Below are positions 48,751-61,210 of a stretch of 64,000 nucleotides of DNA, piece by piece. The first letter of the stretch is position 1; each line of letters opens with the position of its first letter. Below the pieces are notes generated by a model. The model saw only the letters and a list, made by a program, of their open reading frames with translations. It did not search any database and was not told the DNA's origin. Source of the stretch: Metellina segmentata (taxonomy: Eukaryota; Arthropoda; Arachnida; Araneae; Tetragnathidae); contig OX375879.1 in the NCBI GenBank assembly GCA_947359465.1, forward strand, positions 126,017,260 to 126,081,259, read 5' to 3'. The translations under genes were made by a program, and so were the position numbers.

Positions 48751-49755
48751 GAAAAAAATACAGTGGATTTATTAAAATAATTGGGATTTTTTTAGTAATT
48801 TTGCAAGATTATTTAAAAAATTTCTTCAGCTGGATTCGATCTGACGCTGCCGCGAAAACGCACTACGCCAAAAGTGCCACGCCCCCTTCGAAATCGCTAA
48901 AATCGCATGTTTTAGGAGTCATTTTTGATGAAATTAGACCTTTTAACCAGTCTAAAACTAAAAACTAACACTTGTAAACGATAGATGGACTTGAAATTGA
49001 TCTGACACAACACTTTGATAAGGGTTTTATGCTCTAATTTATGCATAAACAATCATTTTCGAAAAAATTTTCGGAAACCGATTCTGAAAATTTTTTTTAA
49101 AAATGTTTTAGAAATAATTCCTTATGCATAAATTAGAGCATAAAAGTGTTGTGTCAGATCAATTTCAAGTCCATCTATCGTTTACAAGTGTTAGTTTTTA
49201 GTTTTAGAATGGTTAAAAGGTCTAATTTCATCAAAATGACGCTCCGAAATGTGTCTTTTTACGCCAATTGCAATAGTAGGGAACATACGCAGCGGATTTC
49301 ACCGCAGCGAGAGTATTTCTAGCTTGGATGGTTATGCGCTGCAGCGATAAATACTCTTGCTGCGGTGAAATCCGCATGCAAATGATGGATTGCATGCGGT
49401 TTTATCGAAAATGATGTTGGTCTTTAAATCCCGAACGTATTTTAATTATGTATTCAATATTTAAAACAAATTATACACAGTATACAAAACCTAGACACTG
49501 GAACTTATTTTGAGACGTCAACAGATTTAACGTGCATGCAAAACCTAGACACTGGAAATTATTTTTTGTTACAAAAGATTCAACGTGCGCAAGATTTTTA
49601 GAAACACAAAATCCTGACAGCATGCAATTTTTTTTTCGAAAGAAAGATCTGAGGAAGCAAACAATGTCTGATTTGTTTTATATTCGATTGGGTGAGAATA
49701 TCTTAAAAGGTTTTAATGAAATCGTCAACGTACACGCAATTTGAGAAACCTGTCC
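48751..49755. other. Spacer with two fold-back sequences
   Basis: 48,927-49,047 and 49,121-49,239 are inverted copies of about 115 bp, a MITE-like fold-back. 49,287-49,316 and 49,346-49,376 form a hairpin (CAGCGGATTTCACCGCAGCG). No gene seen. Confidence 0.7.
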
Positions 49756-49943
49756 AGGCTACAACAGATTTAACGTGCGCCCGGAGAGAGAGAGAAAGCC
49801 TCGCAAAGACGTTCTTTAGAATACAAGAATGCCCTTTTTCGGACTGGAGGTTATCCCCTCCCAAACAGGTTGCTATTCCGCGCACTTAGCGCCAAGCGCA
49901 TTACCAGGGCAAGTATGTATCGCCCTCTTTGGGATTGAGTCTT

Positions 49944-50027
<84 letters not shown>

Positions 50028-53000
50028 TATGCCAGTGATAAATTTGGAGTAATTTTTTTTTAATGTTTTGGAAGTATAGCTTCTGTTCATTTTTTGGTGA
50101 AAATAAGATAATGGACTTCAAAACACCATTTTGAGAATTCCAGTGCTTAATGTCAAGAAACATCAGTTTCCCCCAACCTGTGTACTCTTAAAGAGAGGGG
50201 TGAATGTTCAGCTATCAACAGGAGACGCTCGCTCTTATCTCACCCAGTTTCACACAAAGACCCGTGACCACCCCTCTACTCGAACCCTGTGGTAAATTTT
50301 CTTACCCCCCCTAGAGGAACGCGCGTTCTGAAAGAGCCCACGAATGAAGTTGTTTTCAAAATACGAGCCCATGCGAAAAGGTTAAATGCTGCACGTCCAA
50401 AAAAATGCAACAAGATTGGCGTGAGAAGCACAACAATTCAATTAATCACAAACAGGTGAATACAAATATTTTTTTTTACCCAATGTGTATTTAAAAAAAA
50501 AAAAATAATAATTAGCATCCTGGTGTAGCTTTGGGATTCTGAGGGTCCGATTCACAGCAACACTCGCGCGTTAAATCTGTTGTTGTAGGGCAGGATGTCA
50601 AGTTTCCCAAATCTCTGGTGTCATGATTCTCAAATCTTTCAGATAACCATGTTTCTCAAATCTCTGGTGCACGTTCAATCTGTTGTAGGGTCATGTTTCT
50701 CAAATCTCTGGTGCACGTTCAATCTGTTGTAGGGTCATGTTTCTCAAATCTCTGGTGCACGTTCAATCTGTTGTAGGGTCATGTTTCTCAAATCTCTGGT
50801 GTCATGATTCTCAAATCTTTCAGATAACCATGCTTCTCAAATCTCTGGTGCACGTTCAATCTGTTGTAGGTTCATGTTTCTCAAATCTCTGGTGCACGTT
50901 CAATCTGTTGTAGGGTCATGTTTCTCAAATCTCTGGTGTCATGATTCTCAAATCTTTCAGATAACCATGCTTCTCAAATCTCTGGTGCACGTTCAATCTG
51001 GTCCACGTTCAATATGTTGTAGGGTCATGCTTCTCAAATCTCTGGTGTCGTGATTCTCAAATCTTTCAGATAACCATGCTTCTGAAAATCTCTGGTCCAC
51101 GTTCAATCTGTAGTAGGCTCATGCTTCTCAAATCTCTGGTGTCATGCTTCTCAAATCTCTGGTGCACGTTCAATCTGTTGTAGGGTCATGTTTCTCAAAT
51201 CTCTGGTGTCATGATTCTCAAATCTTTCAGATAACCATGCTTCTCAAATCTCTGGCCCACGTTCAATCTGGTCCACGTTCAATCTGTTGTAGGGTCATGC
51301 TTCTCAAATCTCTGGTGTCGTGATTCTCAAATCTTTCAGATAACCATGCTTCTCAAATCTTTCAGATAACCGTGCTTCTCAAAATCTCTGGTGCACGTTC
51401 AATCTGTTGTAGGGTCATGTTTCTCAAATCTCTGGTGTCATGATTCTCAAATCTTTCAGATAACCATGCTTCTCAAATCTCTGGTGGACGTTCAATCTGT
51501 TGTAGGGTCATGTTTCTCAAATCTCTGGTGCACGTTCAATCTGTTGTAGAGTCATGTTTCTCAAATCTCTGGTGTCATGATTCTCAAATCTTTCAGATAA
51601 CCATGCTTCTCAAATCTCTGGCCCACGTTCAATCTGTTGTAGGGTCATGCTTCTCAAATCTCTGGTGCACGTTCAATCTGTTGTAGGGTCATGTTTCTCA
51701 AATCTCTGGTGTCATGATTCAATCTGTTGTAGGGTCATGTTTCTCAAATCTCTGGTGTCATGATTCTCAAATCTTTCAGATAACCATGCTTCTCAAATCT
51801 CTGGTGCACGTTCAATCTGTTGTAGGTTCATGTTTCTCAAATCTCTGGTGCACGTTCAATCTGTTGTAGGGTCATGTTTCTCAAATCTCTGGTGTCATGA
51901 TTCTCAAATCTTTCAGATAACCATGCTTCTCAAATCTCTGGTGCACGTTCAATCTGGTCCACGTTCAATCTGTTGTAGGGTCATGCTTCTCAAATCTCTG
52001 GTGTCGTGATTCTCAAATCTTTCAGATAACCATGCTTCTCAAATCTTTCAGATAACCATGCTTCTCAAAATCTCTGGTCCACGTTCAATCTGTAGTAGGG
52101 TCATGCTTCTCAAATCTCTGGTGTCATGCTTCTCAAATCTCTGGTGTCATGCTTCTCAAATCTCTGGCCCACGTTCAGTCTGTTGTAGGGTCATGCTTCT
52201 CAAATCTCTGGTGCACGTTCAATCTGTTGTAGGGTCATGTTTCTCAAATCTCTGGTGTCATGATTCTCAAATCTTTCAGATAACCATGCTTCTCAAATCT
52301 CTGGCCCACGTTCAATCTGGTCCACGTTCAATCTGTTGTAGGGTCATGCGTCTCAAATCTCTGGTGTCGTGATTCTCAAATCTTTCAGATAACCATGCTT
52401 CTCAAATCTTTCAGATAACCGTGCTTCTCAAAATCTCTGGTGCACGTTCAATCTGTTGTAGGGTCATGTTTCTCAAATCTCTGGTGTCATGATTCTCAAA
52501 TCTTTCAGATAACCATGCTTCTCAAATCTCTGGTGGACGTTCAATCTGTTGTAGGGTCATGTTTCTCAAATCTCTGGTGCACGTTCAATCTGTTGTAGAG
52601 TCATGTTTCTCAAATCTCTGGTGTCATGATTCTCAAATCTTTCAGATAACCATGCTTCTCAAATCTCTGGCCCACGTTCAATCTGTTGTAGGGTCATGCT
52701 TCTCAAATCTCTGGTGCACGTTCAATCTGTTGTAGGGTCATGTTTCTCAAATCTCTGGTGTCATGATTCAATCTGTTGTAGGGTCATGTTTCTCAAATCT
52801 CTGGTGTCATGATTCTCAAATCTTTCAGATAACCATGCTTCTCAAATCTCTGGTGGACGTTCAATCTGTTGTAGGGTCATGTTTCTCAAATCTCTGGTCC
52901 ACGTTCAATCTGTTGTCAGCCCCTTTTTATTAACAAGACATAACGCTTTGAACAATACTTTTTATTAAAAAAAAATTACTTTATGTTCTTGCATTTAACT

Positions 53001-53587
53001 TTAGAATTGGAATCGTTCAACGAATAAAATTTCTGGCGGACAAATATTGCCATGTTAATTTAAAAGCATATGATTTGATTATTACTTTCAAATAAAACTG
53101 GTTCTGTGTTCACAATGTAAGATATGTTCCAAATACTTTGATGAATTTATTGATTTGACACCCTAACGCAATTAATAAACCGTACACTTTTATTTATTTT
53201 CATAAGCAGAATACACTTTCAGAGACGTGCTGTCCTCTAGTAGACTTTTTTTTTAAAGGCTGACAAAAGCATTTTTTTTATTTTTATCTGCAATGCTAAT
53301 GAAACGGTGAAAGTTACCATTGAACCATGTATGACTAAATGGTAATAGTCTGTTGGATTTAGTTTTTTTTATAATTTGAATAACAATTCAACAAAACTAT
53401 GATACCTTTAAGTCAATTGGTGTGGTAATCTTTGTCTTTTAAATTCTCAATGCATTCAGTGAATTTGTTTGATTTTATCTTGTAGCAAATTCAGGGATTA
53501 GGGTCAGGTGGGGTAAAACAGTTATAAAAAGAGGTTATATAATCGAGCGATCTAATTTGCAAAAAATATATTGGTTATTTTTGCAAC
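49756..53587. repeat. Left arm of a giant inverted repeat
   Basis: The reverse complement of 61,211-64,000. Matches include GCCAAGCGCATTACCAGGGC (about 49,892), GCACGTTCAATCTG satellite, the AT-rich segment after it and TATAATCGAGCGATCTAATT (about 53,537). It is longer than the right arm because of extra satellite units and an (TA)n insertion at 49,948-50,030. It contains no gene. Confidence 0.9.
50590..52915. repeat. Satellite array, left arm
   Basis: Irregular tandem repeats made of TTCTCAAATCTCTGGTG, CACGTTCAATCTGTTGTAGG and GATTCTCAAATCTTTCAGAT blocks in higher-order order. It is not coding, although a chance frame of 104 codons exists at 52,058. Confidence 0.95.
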
Positions 53588-53831
53588 ATTGGCCTTGGGT
53601 TATTTTAAAAACATGTTATTGCGTTTTTCCGCGCAACGTAATTAAACGTTATAGAACAATTAGAACATTTTGCTACGTACTTTAGATCTTTATGTATATA
53701 TTATTATTATATAATAACACGCGTGACCCAAAATTGGCCTTGGTTATTTCAAAACAGCAATAGGGGATTCTTGCCTCTCGCAGCTTATATATACATGTAG
53801 TACCATCCTATTCTCTCATTCAACTCAAACC
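53588..53831 (+). promoter_or_regulatory. Possible promoter of the candidate spliced gene
   Basis: CTTATATATACATG at about 53,786 precedes TCTCTCATTCAAC and the ATG at 53,832, a reasonable TATA-initiator arrangement. A further ACATTGGCCTTGG-TTATTT segment is repeated at about 53,587 and 53,732. Confidence 0.35.
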
Positions 53832-56800
53832 ATGGCCCAAGCTATGATAGATGAGAAGATGGACGAAGTAGCCGCCGTCGAAACAGAAGGTAAGATGATA
53901 CCACTTTTATAAATCATTGTAGCCTTTTTTAAAGAAAAAATTATTTACAATTTGGTAGCGACATCACCGGTACCTCTCATTTTTACGTGCACGAGATTCA
54001 CTGCAATCCTCACATGTATGAGTTTTATTTTTTTTATTTAAAAAACAACGTGTCTCAGTCCAAATCGTATTCTTCAAATGGGATTAAACTTTGTTGAGAC
54101 ATTTGGACAATGAGTTGATTGATAATTTCATCTTATTCCCTGATAGTGTGTCGTTCTTTTTTCAATCACGGCATCTTTTTCTAATTCAACGTTATACAAT
54201 GAAGTTACACTCCTCTCTAAAAGCTAGAGGCATTTACTCACAAGATATACCACCCTCCGCCCGAAAATCCTCCGGTCGATTTTGGCATTTTCCAAAAGGG
54301 TGATTTTAGTTGGTTTGAGATCGAAAGAATTAATAATCATTTATAAAAGGTACCCTCAAAGATAAACTTGTGGGTAATTCCGTGTAAATGCCAACCCAGA
54401 TATTATTTTTTTCATCTTTCAGTGTATATATATATATATAATTAAACTTTTAAATATTATTTTTGTATTTACTATCATAAAACCATCTTTCAAGAGAAGA
54501 ATAACACCCTGTTTAAGATACTATGACAAATAAAGTTTGTGTGTAGAAAAAGATAGTCGCCATGGAATTACCCTTGTGAAAGATTTGTTATGGACAGATA
54601 TGTTTAGTGGTATGTATATTTATTTATGTCATTCATTAAATAAATGTAATATTTTTTATAGTTACTAGGTCTTTACATCTGAAAACAGTGCTGGTTACAC
54701 AAGGTAAGTGTTTGTATATGCTTTTTAGATATAGTTTTATACAAAGCAAAATTAAATTAATTTCGGGAACGTTTAGGGTAATATCCAGGGTGTCAAGATT
54801 TAAATTAACGCTTAAAATCATGATTTTAATCACAACTAATCTTACATTTTTAGAACTACCCCATAGGAAAATCACAGATGTGGTCAACTGCTATAATTTT
54901 TCTCCTCTCATGGGGATTTCAACACTAATGAATACACCAAGCTCAGAGGGAACTAGATTAATTAATGTATATTATAAAAGATTACAACAGCCAGTGGTAA
55001 CTTATTAATATTATACTATATAAATATTCCTGATTAACAGTGATGTAAACACACATGACATTATAAATCTAAATGCCAGGAAGAGTAATGTGTAAACATT
55101 CCCGATTAACAGTATTCATACTATAAATACTTAAACTAAATATATAACAGTTTAATTTAAAATTATAAACTAAAGAGTTAATTTATTTTATTAATTAAAA
55201 AAACACAAGTGAGAAGTAAAGTTTTTGAGGCATTTATCAGTTAGCTTAGGGGTTTTCAAAATGTGTGTCACAGCCCCTGGGTACCACATATATAAATGAG
55301 GGATGATGTGAAATACCCAAAACTTCCAATCTAAGCAATAGAAAAGAAGGAAAGGCACTCCCCAACCAAGAGCATTATAAAGGTAATTTTATTTAATTTT
55401 AACCAACCTATGTTTTCTTATTAAGGGGACATACGACTCTTAAAACTCGATAAAGTGGGGAAAAATCAGTCAAATTCGACAGCTCATATCTCCCAAACAA
55501 TACATATGAGAGCTTAACTTTTTTTTCAAGAAAAATATCTGTCCTTTCTGTTTTAGTACAAACTTTTACAAACCATAATATTGGTATGTATTTTTTTGAG
55601 AGAGTAATAAATGCAGGTATAATTTTTGAAGAAAATATTATTTAACCACCTTACGCGTATGATTACTGACAATATTTTGGGTATCTAGGTATTCGTAACA
55701 GTCAGTTGAAGGAATTGAAGCACAATTTTTTCACATTTAAATCTAATTTCTATTTTATGTACCATATTAAAATAAAAGGTTAAAAATAGCTAAAATTTCA
55801 ACTTTTCTACCCCCCCACAAAACTTTTTAAAAGAGAAAATGAAGCTAAATTGTGGTTCAATTAGCAGAACATAGCATAATACATATTCTGTGAAAATTTC
55901 AAGTAAAAATATTCAATAGTTCTTTAGATATTGTGCGCGTATCATCAAAAAAACTCATTTTGAGATAAATGACTTTAAAGTTATTTTTTACTATAACATA
56001 AATTTTTTATATTTCAGCGCTTTAAAAAGGGGTGAAATTTAAGTATAATGCTATGCTACACTTGTTATTAAAATTTCTCACAAATACAATCAGAAAATTT
56101 TTAGTAATTGAAGGAAAATGGAATATATATTTACGGTGCAAGAAAATAATTACTCTCGAAAAAGACATTTTTTAAAAGTTTTCAATTACTGAAGTGAATT
56201 TTTGGCTTAAAAAATTTATGTGCTTAACTTACCAAATAGCTAAAATCCACCTGGTTCATAAGTTGAGCCTTCCTTTTTAGAAAATGTCAGTTCAGAGAGC
56301 GATTTTGCTCTTCTCTTGTTTCTTCTTTTTAAAATCGTGTTTTCCTTCGCTCTCCTGTCTGCATGTAAAATTCTTCGCATGTCGGCTAACTTTTGTGCAT
56401 TGATGGCATTTTCGCTTATAGAAAGTCCTAGTTTAAGCATAGTTTGTAATCTACCCATGCGGCCTTCATTAAACAGTACAACCGATTCATGCACCGCGAT
56501 TTCAGCAATTCTGCGACCGCTTCCTGATATCTTTGGGCAAATTTGCCAAATCAGAGAGTTCATTGACTCATTGGCATTTTGTGTAAAAGCACCAAGGCAG
56601 CGGTTTAGTAACTGAGGAAGTGATAAAGCATTGAAAATTGGCTTTATCACGTCCATAACAGCTGGTGGCAAACTAGATTTATGGTGAAAATCGTCGACTG
56701 TTCCCTCTGCTACTGCTCGATTGTATTTGCACCATGACATTTCACCAGCTGGGCAGAAGCTATGCAGAGGTTCGTCGTCAGTTGAACGTGTATGGAAATA

Positions 56801-58587
56801 TATTGCCCATATGGCGTTCCTCATTTCCTTTACCGAGCTGGAGTGCTGACGAATTGTATTCCCATAGTACACAGATAGCTGGTTGATGACGTTATCTGTC
56901 AGCCGTCCTTTCCCCGAAATAGATTTTTTATCTTGCAGCTTTTTAGCACCATACTCTTTTTTTAATTTCCGAAGACGAGAGCCCATCCGCTTCTGAACGT
57001 GTCCAACACATTCTAATTTCGACACTTTGAAATTTTCACCATATGGATGGCAGTCTGATATGGAAACAAAAGTTTTAGAGTCCCCATCCCCAATGTAATT
57101 TAAGTATCGCACACCTCTTTCACTTTCAGATCTTTGAAAGAGTTTCACCATCCCATCTGCTTCCATTTTACCGGATGAGCCAGTATGGTTTTTCCGACAC
57201 ACTTGGGAATGTTTGGCATGCCACTTTTTGCATACATTTTGCGAACTTCTGTATTTTTTGAAATATAGTTCATAGGAATGAGAAATTTGAGGATATGAAA
57301 GAAAACATATGGAACTACTAAAATCAAGTTCAAATTTGAACTAAATATTTTAAAATAAAATTTTATAACAAATTTAATTTTTAAAAAAATGTTTTTAATT
57401 TCTGATTGACTTTTGCTACGCGCAGCTTTTTTCAAAAAGATTTCAATACTTTTGCTCAAATATTTTTTTAAGCACAGAATAGTATTGACTCTTTGAAATG
57501 ATGAAGAATAAAATCTCTATTCAAAGTCTTTATATAATTAAAAAATTTTTAATTTCAACGTTCAAAATTAAAAAAAAATTTCAATTAATTTGTAATAATT
57601 TTAATTGGTTTTGACAGAAATTCATAAATGTTCGTCATTAAATCTAGATACATAGTGAGAACATACAGTAAAAATTTCATGCATTTCTATGAAACGGTTT
57701 TGGAGAAATCATGCGCGTAATGCAAGAAAATGATGTTTTGACAAAAATGATGTCAAACATAAAAATTGATCAGAATACAATATACAAGCAATTTTGTTTT
57801 AGAAAATGATCAGAAATAATAAAATAAATATAATAAAATACTTTGGTAAATATATAAATACAATTAAGTTTTTTTTTAAATTATTAACCCCTAATATTTT
57901 AGAGAAAATCACGGTTCGAAGCATGTGAAATAATAATATATAAATTATAATATTTCGTTTACTCTATTCTAGGCTCAAGGAAATCGAGTTCACGTAGAAG
58001 TAGAGGTAAGTACAAACAGTTTAAAAATTAAACCTATATCTTTAAAAAAAAATTCTACTTGTTTATTGTAAATTATATTATGTACCAGGGTGTCAATATT
58101 TTAATCACTTGATTTAAATCACAACAAATCTTACATTTTTATAACTAAGTAAATACACCCTAGAAAAACTCACAGAATTTGTCAAATGCTTTGAAATTTC
58201 TACAATCATGGTGATTTCAAAAATAAATAAGATTTTCAACTGACAAATTTTATTTATTTCTAGAGGTTTTACTAATTTCATACCAAAAATAAGTTTTTTT
58301 CTATTTTTTTTTATTTACCTAAAATTGTTTACTAAATAAAATAAATTAAAAAATTAATTCTTACTTTAGCTTGTTTAACCCTGTGGTTACGGTTAACGAC
58401 CGAGATATTGGCATCTTTTGTTACATACGTAAGCATAAACTTTAATAAGTGTTTTTTATTTATAGGAACCCACCCAATACTCAAGAAGAAGAGTTACCTG
58501 ACCCAACAGAAATTGTTGTTGGGTCAGGTGAAGATGTTGTTTGGCCAACTCGCCGAGTATATAGAATCACTACCAGATTTTCATTAG
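53832..58587 (+). CDS. Candidate five-exon small gene inside the inverted repeat
   Basis: Exons by eye: 53,832-53,889, 54,547-54,609, 54,662-54,703, 57,973-58,005 and 58,466-58,587. Each internal boundary has GT and AG (GTAAGA, GTATGT, GTAAGT, GTAAGT). All introns are phase 1 and the joined frame is open for 105 codons with one terminal stop. The last exon predicts a Leu-rich helix (QQKLLLGQVKMLFGQL) that could be a zipper. Exon 1 is acidic. No family recognised. Tiny exons and AT-rich introns make chance possible. The Mutator-like remnant lies in intron 3 on the other strand. Confidence 0.3.
54776..54940. repeat. Dispersed repeat, copy 1
   Basis: Shares CCAGGGTGTCAA-AT-T, CACAAC-AATCTTACATTTTTA and AAAA-TCACAGA-T-GTCAA with 58,086-58,230 in the same order. 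A frame of 106 codons overlaps it (54,688-55,008) but is probably not a gene. Confidence 0.6.
55009..56239. other. AT-rich spacer
   Basis: No gene or clear repeat beyond short AT-rich direct repeats (CCTGATTAACAGT and CCCGATTAACAGT near 55,030 and 55,105). Confidence 0.5.
56240..57250 (-). pseudogene. Mutator-like transposase fragment
   Basis: A 320-codon open frame from ATG 57,202, with similar coding sequence continuing upstream to about 57,250 (CKKWHAKHS). Landmarks: SSGKMEADGMVKLFQRS, RYLNYIGDGDSK, KLECVGHVQKRMGSRLR, SFCPAGEMSWCKYNRA and NANESMNSLIWQ. This order is the Mutator-like transposase domain common in arthropod genomes. The N-terminal part with the first catalytic Asp is missing, so it is truncated, but the remaining frame is unbroken, which suggests modest age. 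Confidence 0.8.
57251..57972. other. AT-rich spacer
   Basis: No gene seen. Low-complexity A/T-rich DNA. Confidence 0.5.
58086..58230. repeat. Dispersed repeat, copy 2
   Basis: Diverged copy of 54,776-54,940. Confidence 0.6.
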
Positions 58588-58610
58588 AAGTCTGGTAGTG
58601 ATTCTATATT
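58490..58610. repeat. Two hairpins in the last candidate exon
   Basis: ACCTGACCCAACA pairs with TGTTGGGTCAGGT around 58,494-58,531, and AGAATCACTACCAGA pairs with TCTGGTAGTGATTCT around 58,563-58,605. Both overlap the end of the candidate gene. Confidence 0.7.
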
Positions 58611-59992
58611 TTTACATAGAAAATAAAAGTCTGGTAGAGATTAATTTCTATGTAAAAAAATAAACTTGTTTTAAAATAAACTTATTTTAAAATAATGTCT
58701 TTTCTTTATTCTAACTTCCTGAAGAAGTTTTTGTTAATCTCATTAAATTAAAAAATGATCAATATAGACCAGATATAATTTTAATTTACTATTTTATTAA
58801 TCTGGGAATTCTACTTGGCTAAGCTAAAATTTCATTTATTTAGTACAAGAATAAATTCGATGACTTTTTTTTTAATTTTTCGACTAGAATTCTGTAAATA
58901 AGGGTCAGTTTTATTTTGTAATAAATAATATATTTTTCGTACAAAATCAAGTTTTCTGCAAGTTAAAATAAATTATTTTTTTTAAAGCTAAAATAAGTTT
59001 CAAAACTACAGTTAAACAGTGATGAAAATCAAGTTCGCATTCATGTATAAATCAAAACACAAAAGGTGGTCCCGCCTAATGGAGAACCGAACATCTAGCG
59101 GGAGTGAGAGGGGGGAAAGGAAAGGAAGGTTTCATAACAATTCTCGGAAAGAGAAGACAGGACAGGACAATCACTTCCGGAGTGCCTACTGCAAAGCAGC
59201 TTAACTCCCCGTCATCAGGTGTGTGTAACTTAAAACTGAGTTGCTTAAAAAGAGAGAAAATTTAAAAATAAAAAATGATTTAAAAGGCTGATTTGAAATA
59301 AAACATGACTTTCAGCTGATCAAAGTTCCGAGAGATGGCGCCACCTCCTTAAGCGAGATCGACAAACCAGTCGGTTTCCCTTCCGGAGTGTGACCGCATT
59401 CAGAGGTGGCAAACTTCGATGATCCATTTAAAAGTTAAAAAAAAGATTAAAATTTTAAATAAATAAAAAGAAAAACAAGGTCGAAAAAGAGAAATAAAAC
59501 TGTTGTGTTTTAGTGATTCAATTAGGGTCCTGTCGAGTCCAAAAAATGCTCATCATCTAAGAGTGAAAACCTGGGTCATGATCCAATATGGGATTTGCAA
59601 AATAAAAATTTTGCATGGGGAGATAAAGTTAGGAATTGAAGTCAAAGACATCAGGATCCAAACGAAACATGCCGCATTGACGTTTAGGTCGCCGCGGGTA
59701 GGTTTCAAGGTTTTGTTGCAAGAAGGCACGTGGTCTTTTTGCAGAGCTTTTGACCGAAGGGTCGTAAGGTGGTAATGCTCTAAGTGCTTCGTTTGGAACC
59801 TGAGGTATTTTTTCGAAGAACTGGGCCGAAATGTGCTGCAGGAATTCAAAATTCGTTTTGAAACGTTTCTCCTTGCGGATTTTCGAGCGATCTGATTGGT
59901 TCAGTCGTACCACGTGATGGAAAGCGCTAAAAAAATATTCTTCGGAGCGGAGGAAAAAAAAGAGGTTTGGAATTGCGTTACGTAATAAGCGG
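58611..59992. other. Host spacer, no gene
   Basis: 59,080-59,160 resembles (inverted) the GAGAACCGAACATC-AGCGGGAGTGAG segment of 43,931-44,220. Short frames at 59,503-59,913 on both strands look accidental. No other feature seen. Confidence 0.5.
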
Positions 59993-60730
59993 TTACCGTG
60001 TACGGTTACCGTTAGTCATGGGTAAATAGTTAAGAATGGCTCGAGGTCTTTTAGAATTGGATATTTGACGATGGTCATATCTGGGGATCTGCGCTATTGA
60101 TGGTTTATCAATATGGATGAGGGATTTGTAGAATTTTTTACTGATTTTGCCAAAGAACTGTTTGAGTTCAAGAATTCCGAGTTCTTCACGGATTTTGGCA
60201 TTTCTGTAGAACCATGGGCTATTAGTGATGATTCTCAGTGTGGAATTTTGAAGAGCTTCTAATTTATTCATATGGGTTTTAGCAGCATATCCCCAGACCT
60301 GACAAGCATAACTGATTACTGATCTGAGCATGGAAATGTATATGAGCAACTTATTTTTTAATGGACAATGCAGAGTCCCTTGCAATTAGGGGATAAACAA
60401 TACTTCTTGCCGCAAGGAACTTGGCTCTAAGGGTGGATATATGTTTATTACAAGTTAAGTTTCTGTCCAACGTGACACCTAGATAAGTACAGTTATGGGA
60501 CCAAGGGATAGTTTGATTAAAAAGTTTAACGGGTTGGGGTAGAATTCTTTTCTTGGTGAAAAGTATAGCTTGACATTTGTCGACGTTGATTTGGATTTTC
60601 CAACTAACAAGCCAGGACTCGAGTGCGTGTAGGTAGTTTGTGTTTTAGTAATATTTGGTAAGTAATTACTTTGTGCCAGTATTGCAGTATCATCTGCAAA
60701 CATGCAGAGTAGTGATGTCACAGAAGCCAT
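59993..60730 (-). pseudogene. Jockey family A, 3' fragment
   Basis: Two frames (60,479-60,730 with SLLCMFADDTAILAQSNYL, and 59,993-60,385 with SYACQVWGYAAK and TLRIITNSPWFYRN) match the element at 34,650. It is 5'-truncated just before FADD, typical of LINE insertion, and frameshifted. Confidence 0.85.
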
Positions 60731-60763
60731 TTAACATACGGCACTGTGAAAAAAAGATATAGA

Positions 60764-61024
60764 TAATCAAATCATAATATTATGTTTGCCACCTAATACC
60801 ATCCAACCTCTTGATGTAGAGGTGTTTGGACCTTTAAAACTGTGTTGGAAGAAAATAGTAAAAGATTGGTATTGAGAAAGCAGCATGCATGGAGTAACCA
60901 AAGCTGTTTTCCCTATACTTCTGAGAAAATTAACGGAAAAGTTTGCGAAGTAACGTGCTATAGGCGGTTTCAAAGGAAGTGGTATCTTCCTTTAAACTTA
61001 GTGCGCAAAATTAGATTTCAATAA
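60764..61024 (+). pseudogene. pogo/Tigger-type DDE transposase C-terminal fragment
   Basis: Read across stops and a frame change: LPPNTIQPLDVEVFGPLK, KKIVKDWY, GVTKAVFPILL and AIGGFKGSGIFPLN. This is the end of the DDE_1 domain of pogo-like transposases. Too short to be active. Confidence 0.65.
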
Positions 61025-61210
61025 AGATAAAACAAAATTTAAATGACTATACTTATTTTACCCCACAAATTACTTATTTCCCCCCACGGTATGGGGTAAA
61101 ATAGGTAATTGACAACATGTTTTAAAACAGCATTATAATTACTAATTTGTATTTTTTTCCTAAAATTGTTTCTAAAATGCAGAGAAGAATATTAAGTTGC
61201 ATATTTAATA

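Noticed and set aside
50590..52915. 104-codon frames in the satellite arrays
   Set aside because: Both arms give near-identical frames because they are copies of one tandem repeat; there is no gene context.
54688..55008. 106-codon plus frame downstream of candidate exon 3
   Set aside because: It overlaps a dispersed repeat that also occurs at 58,086 and has no start context.
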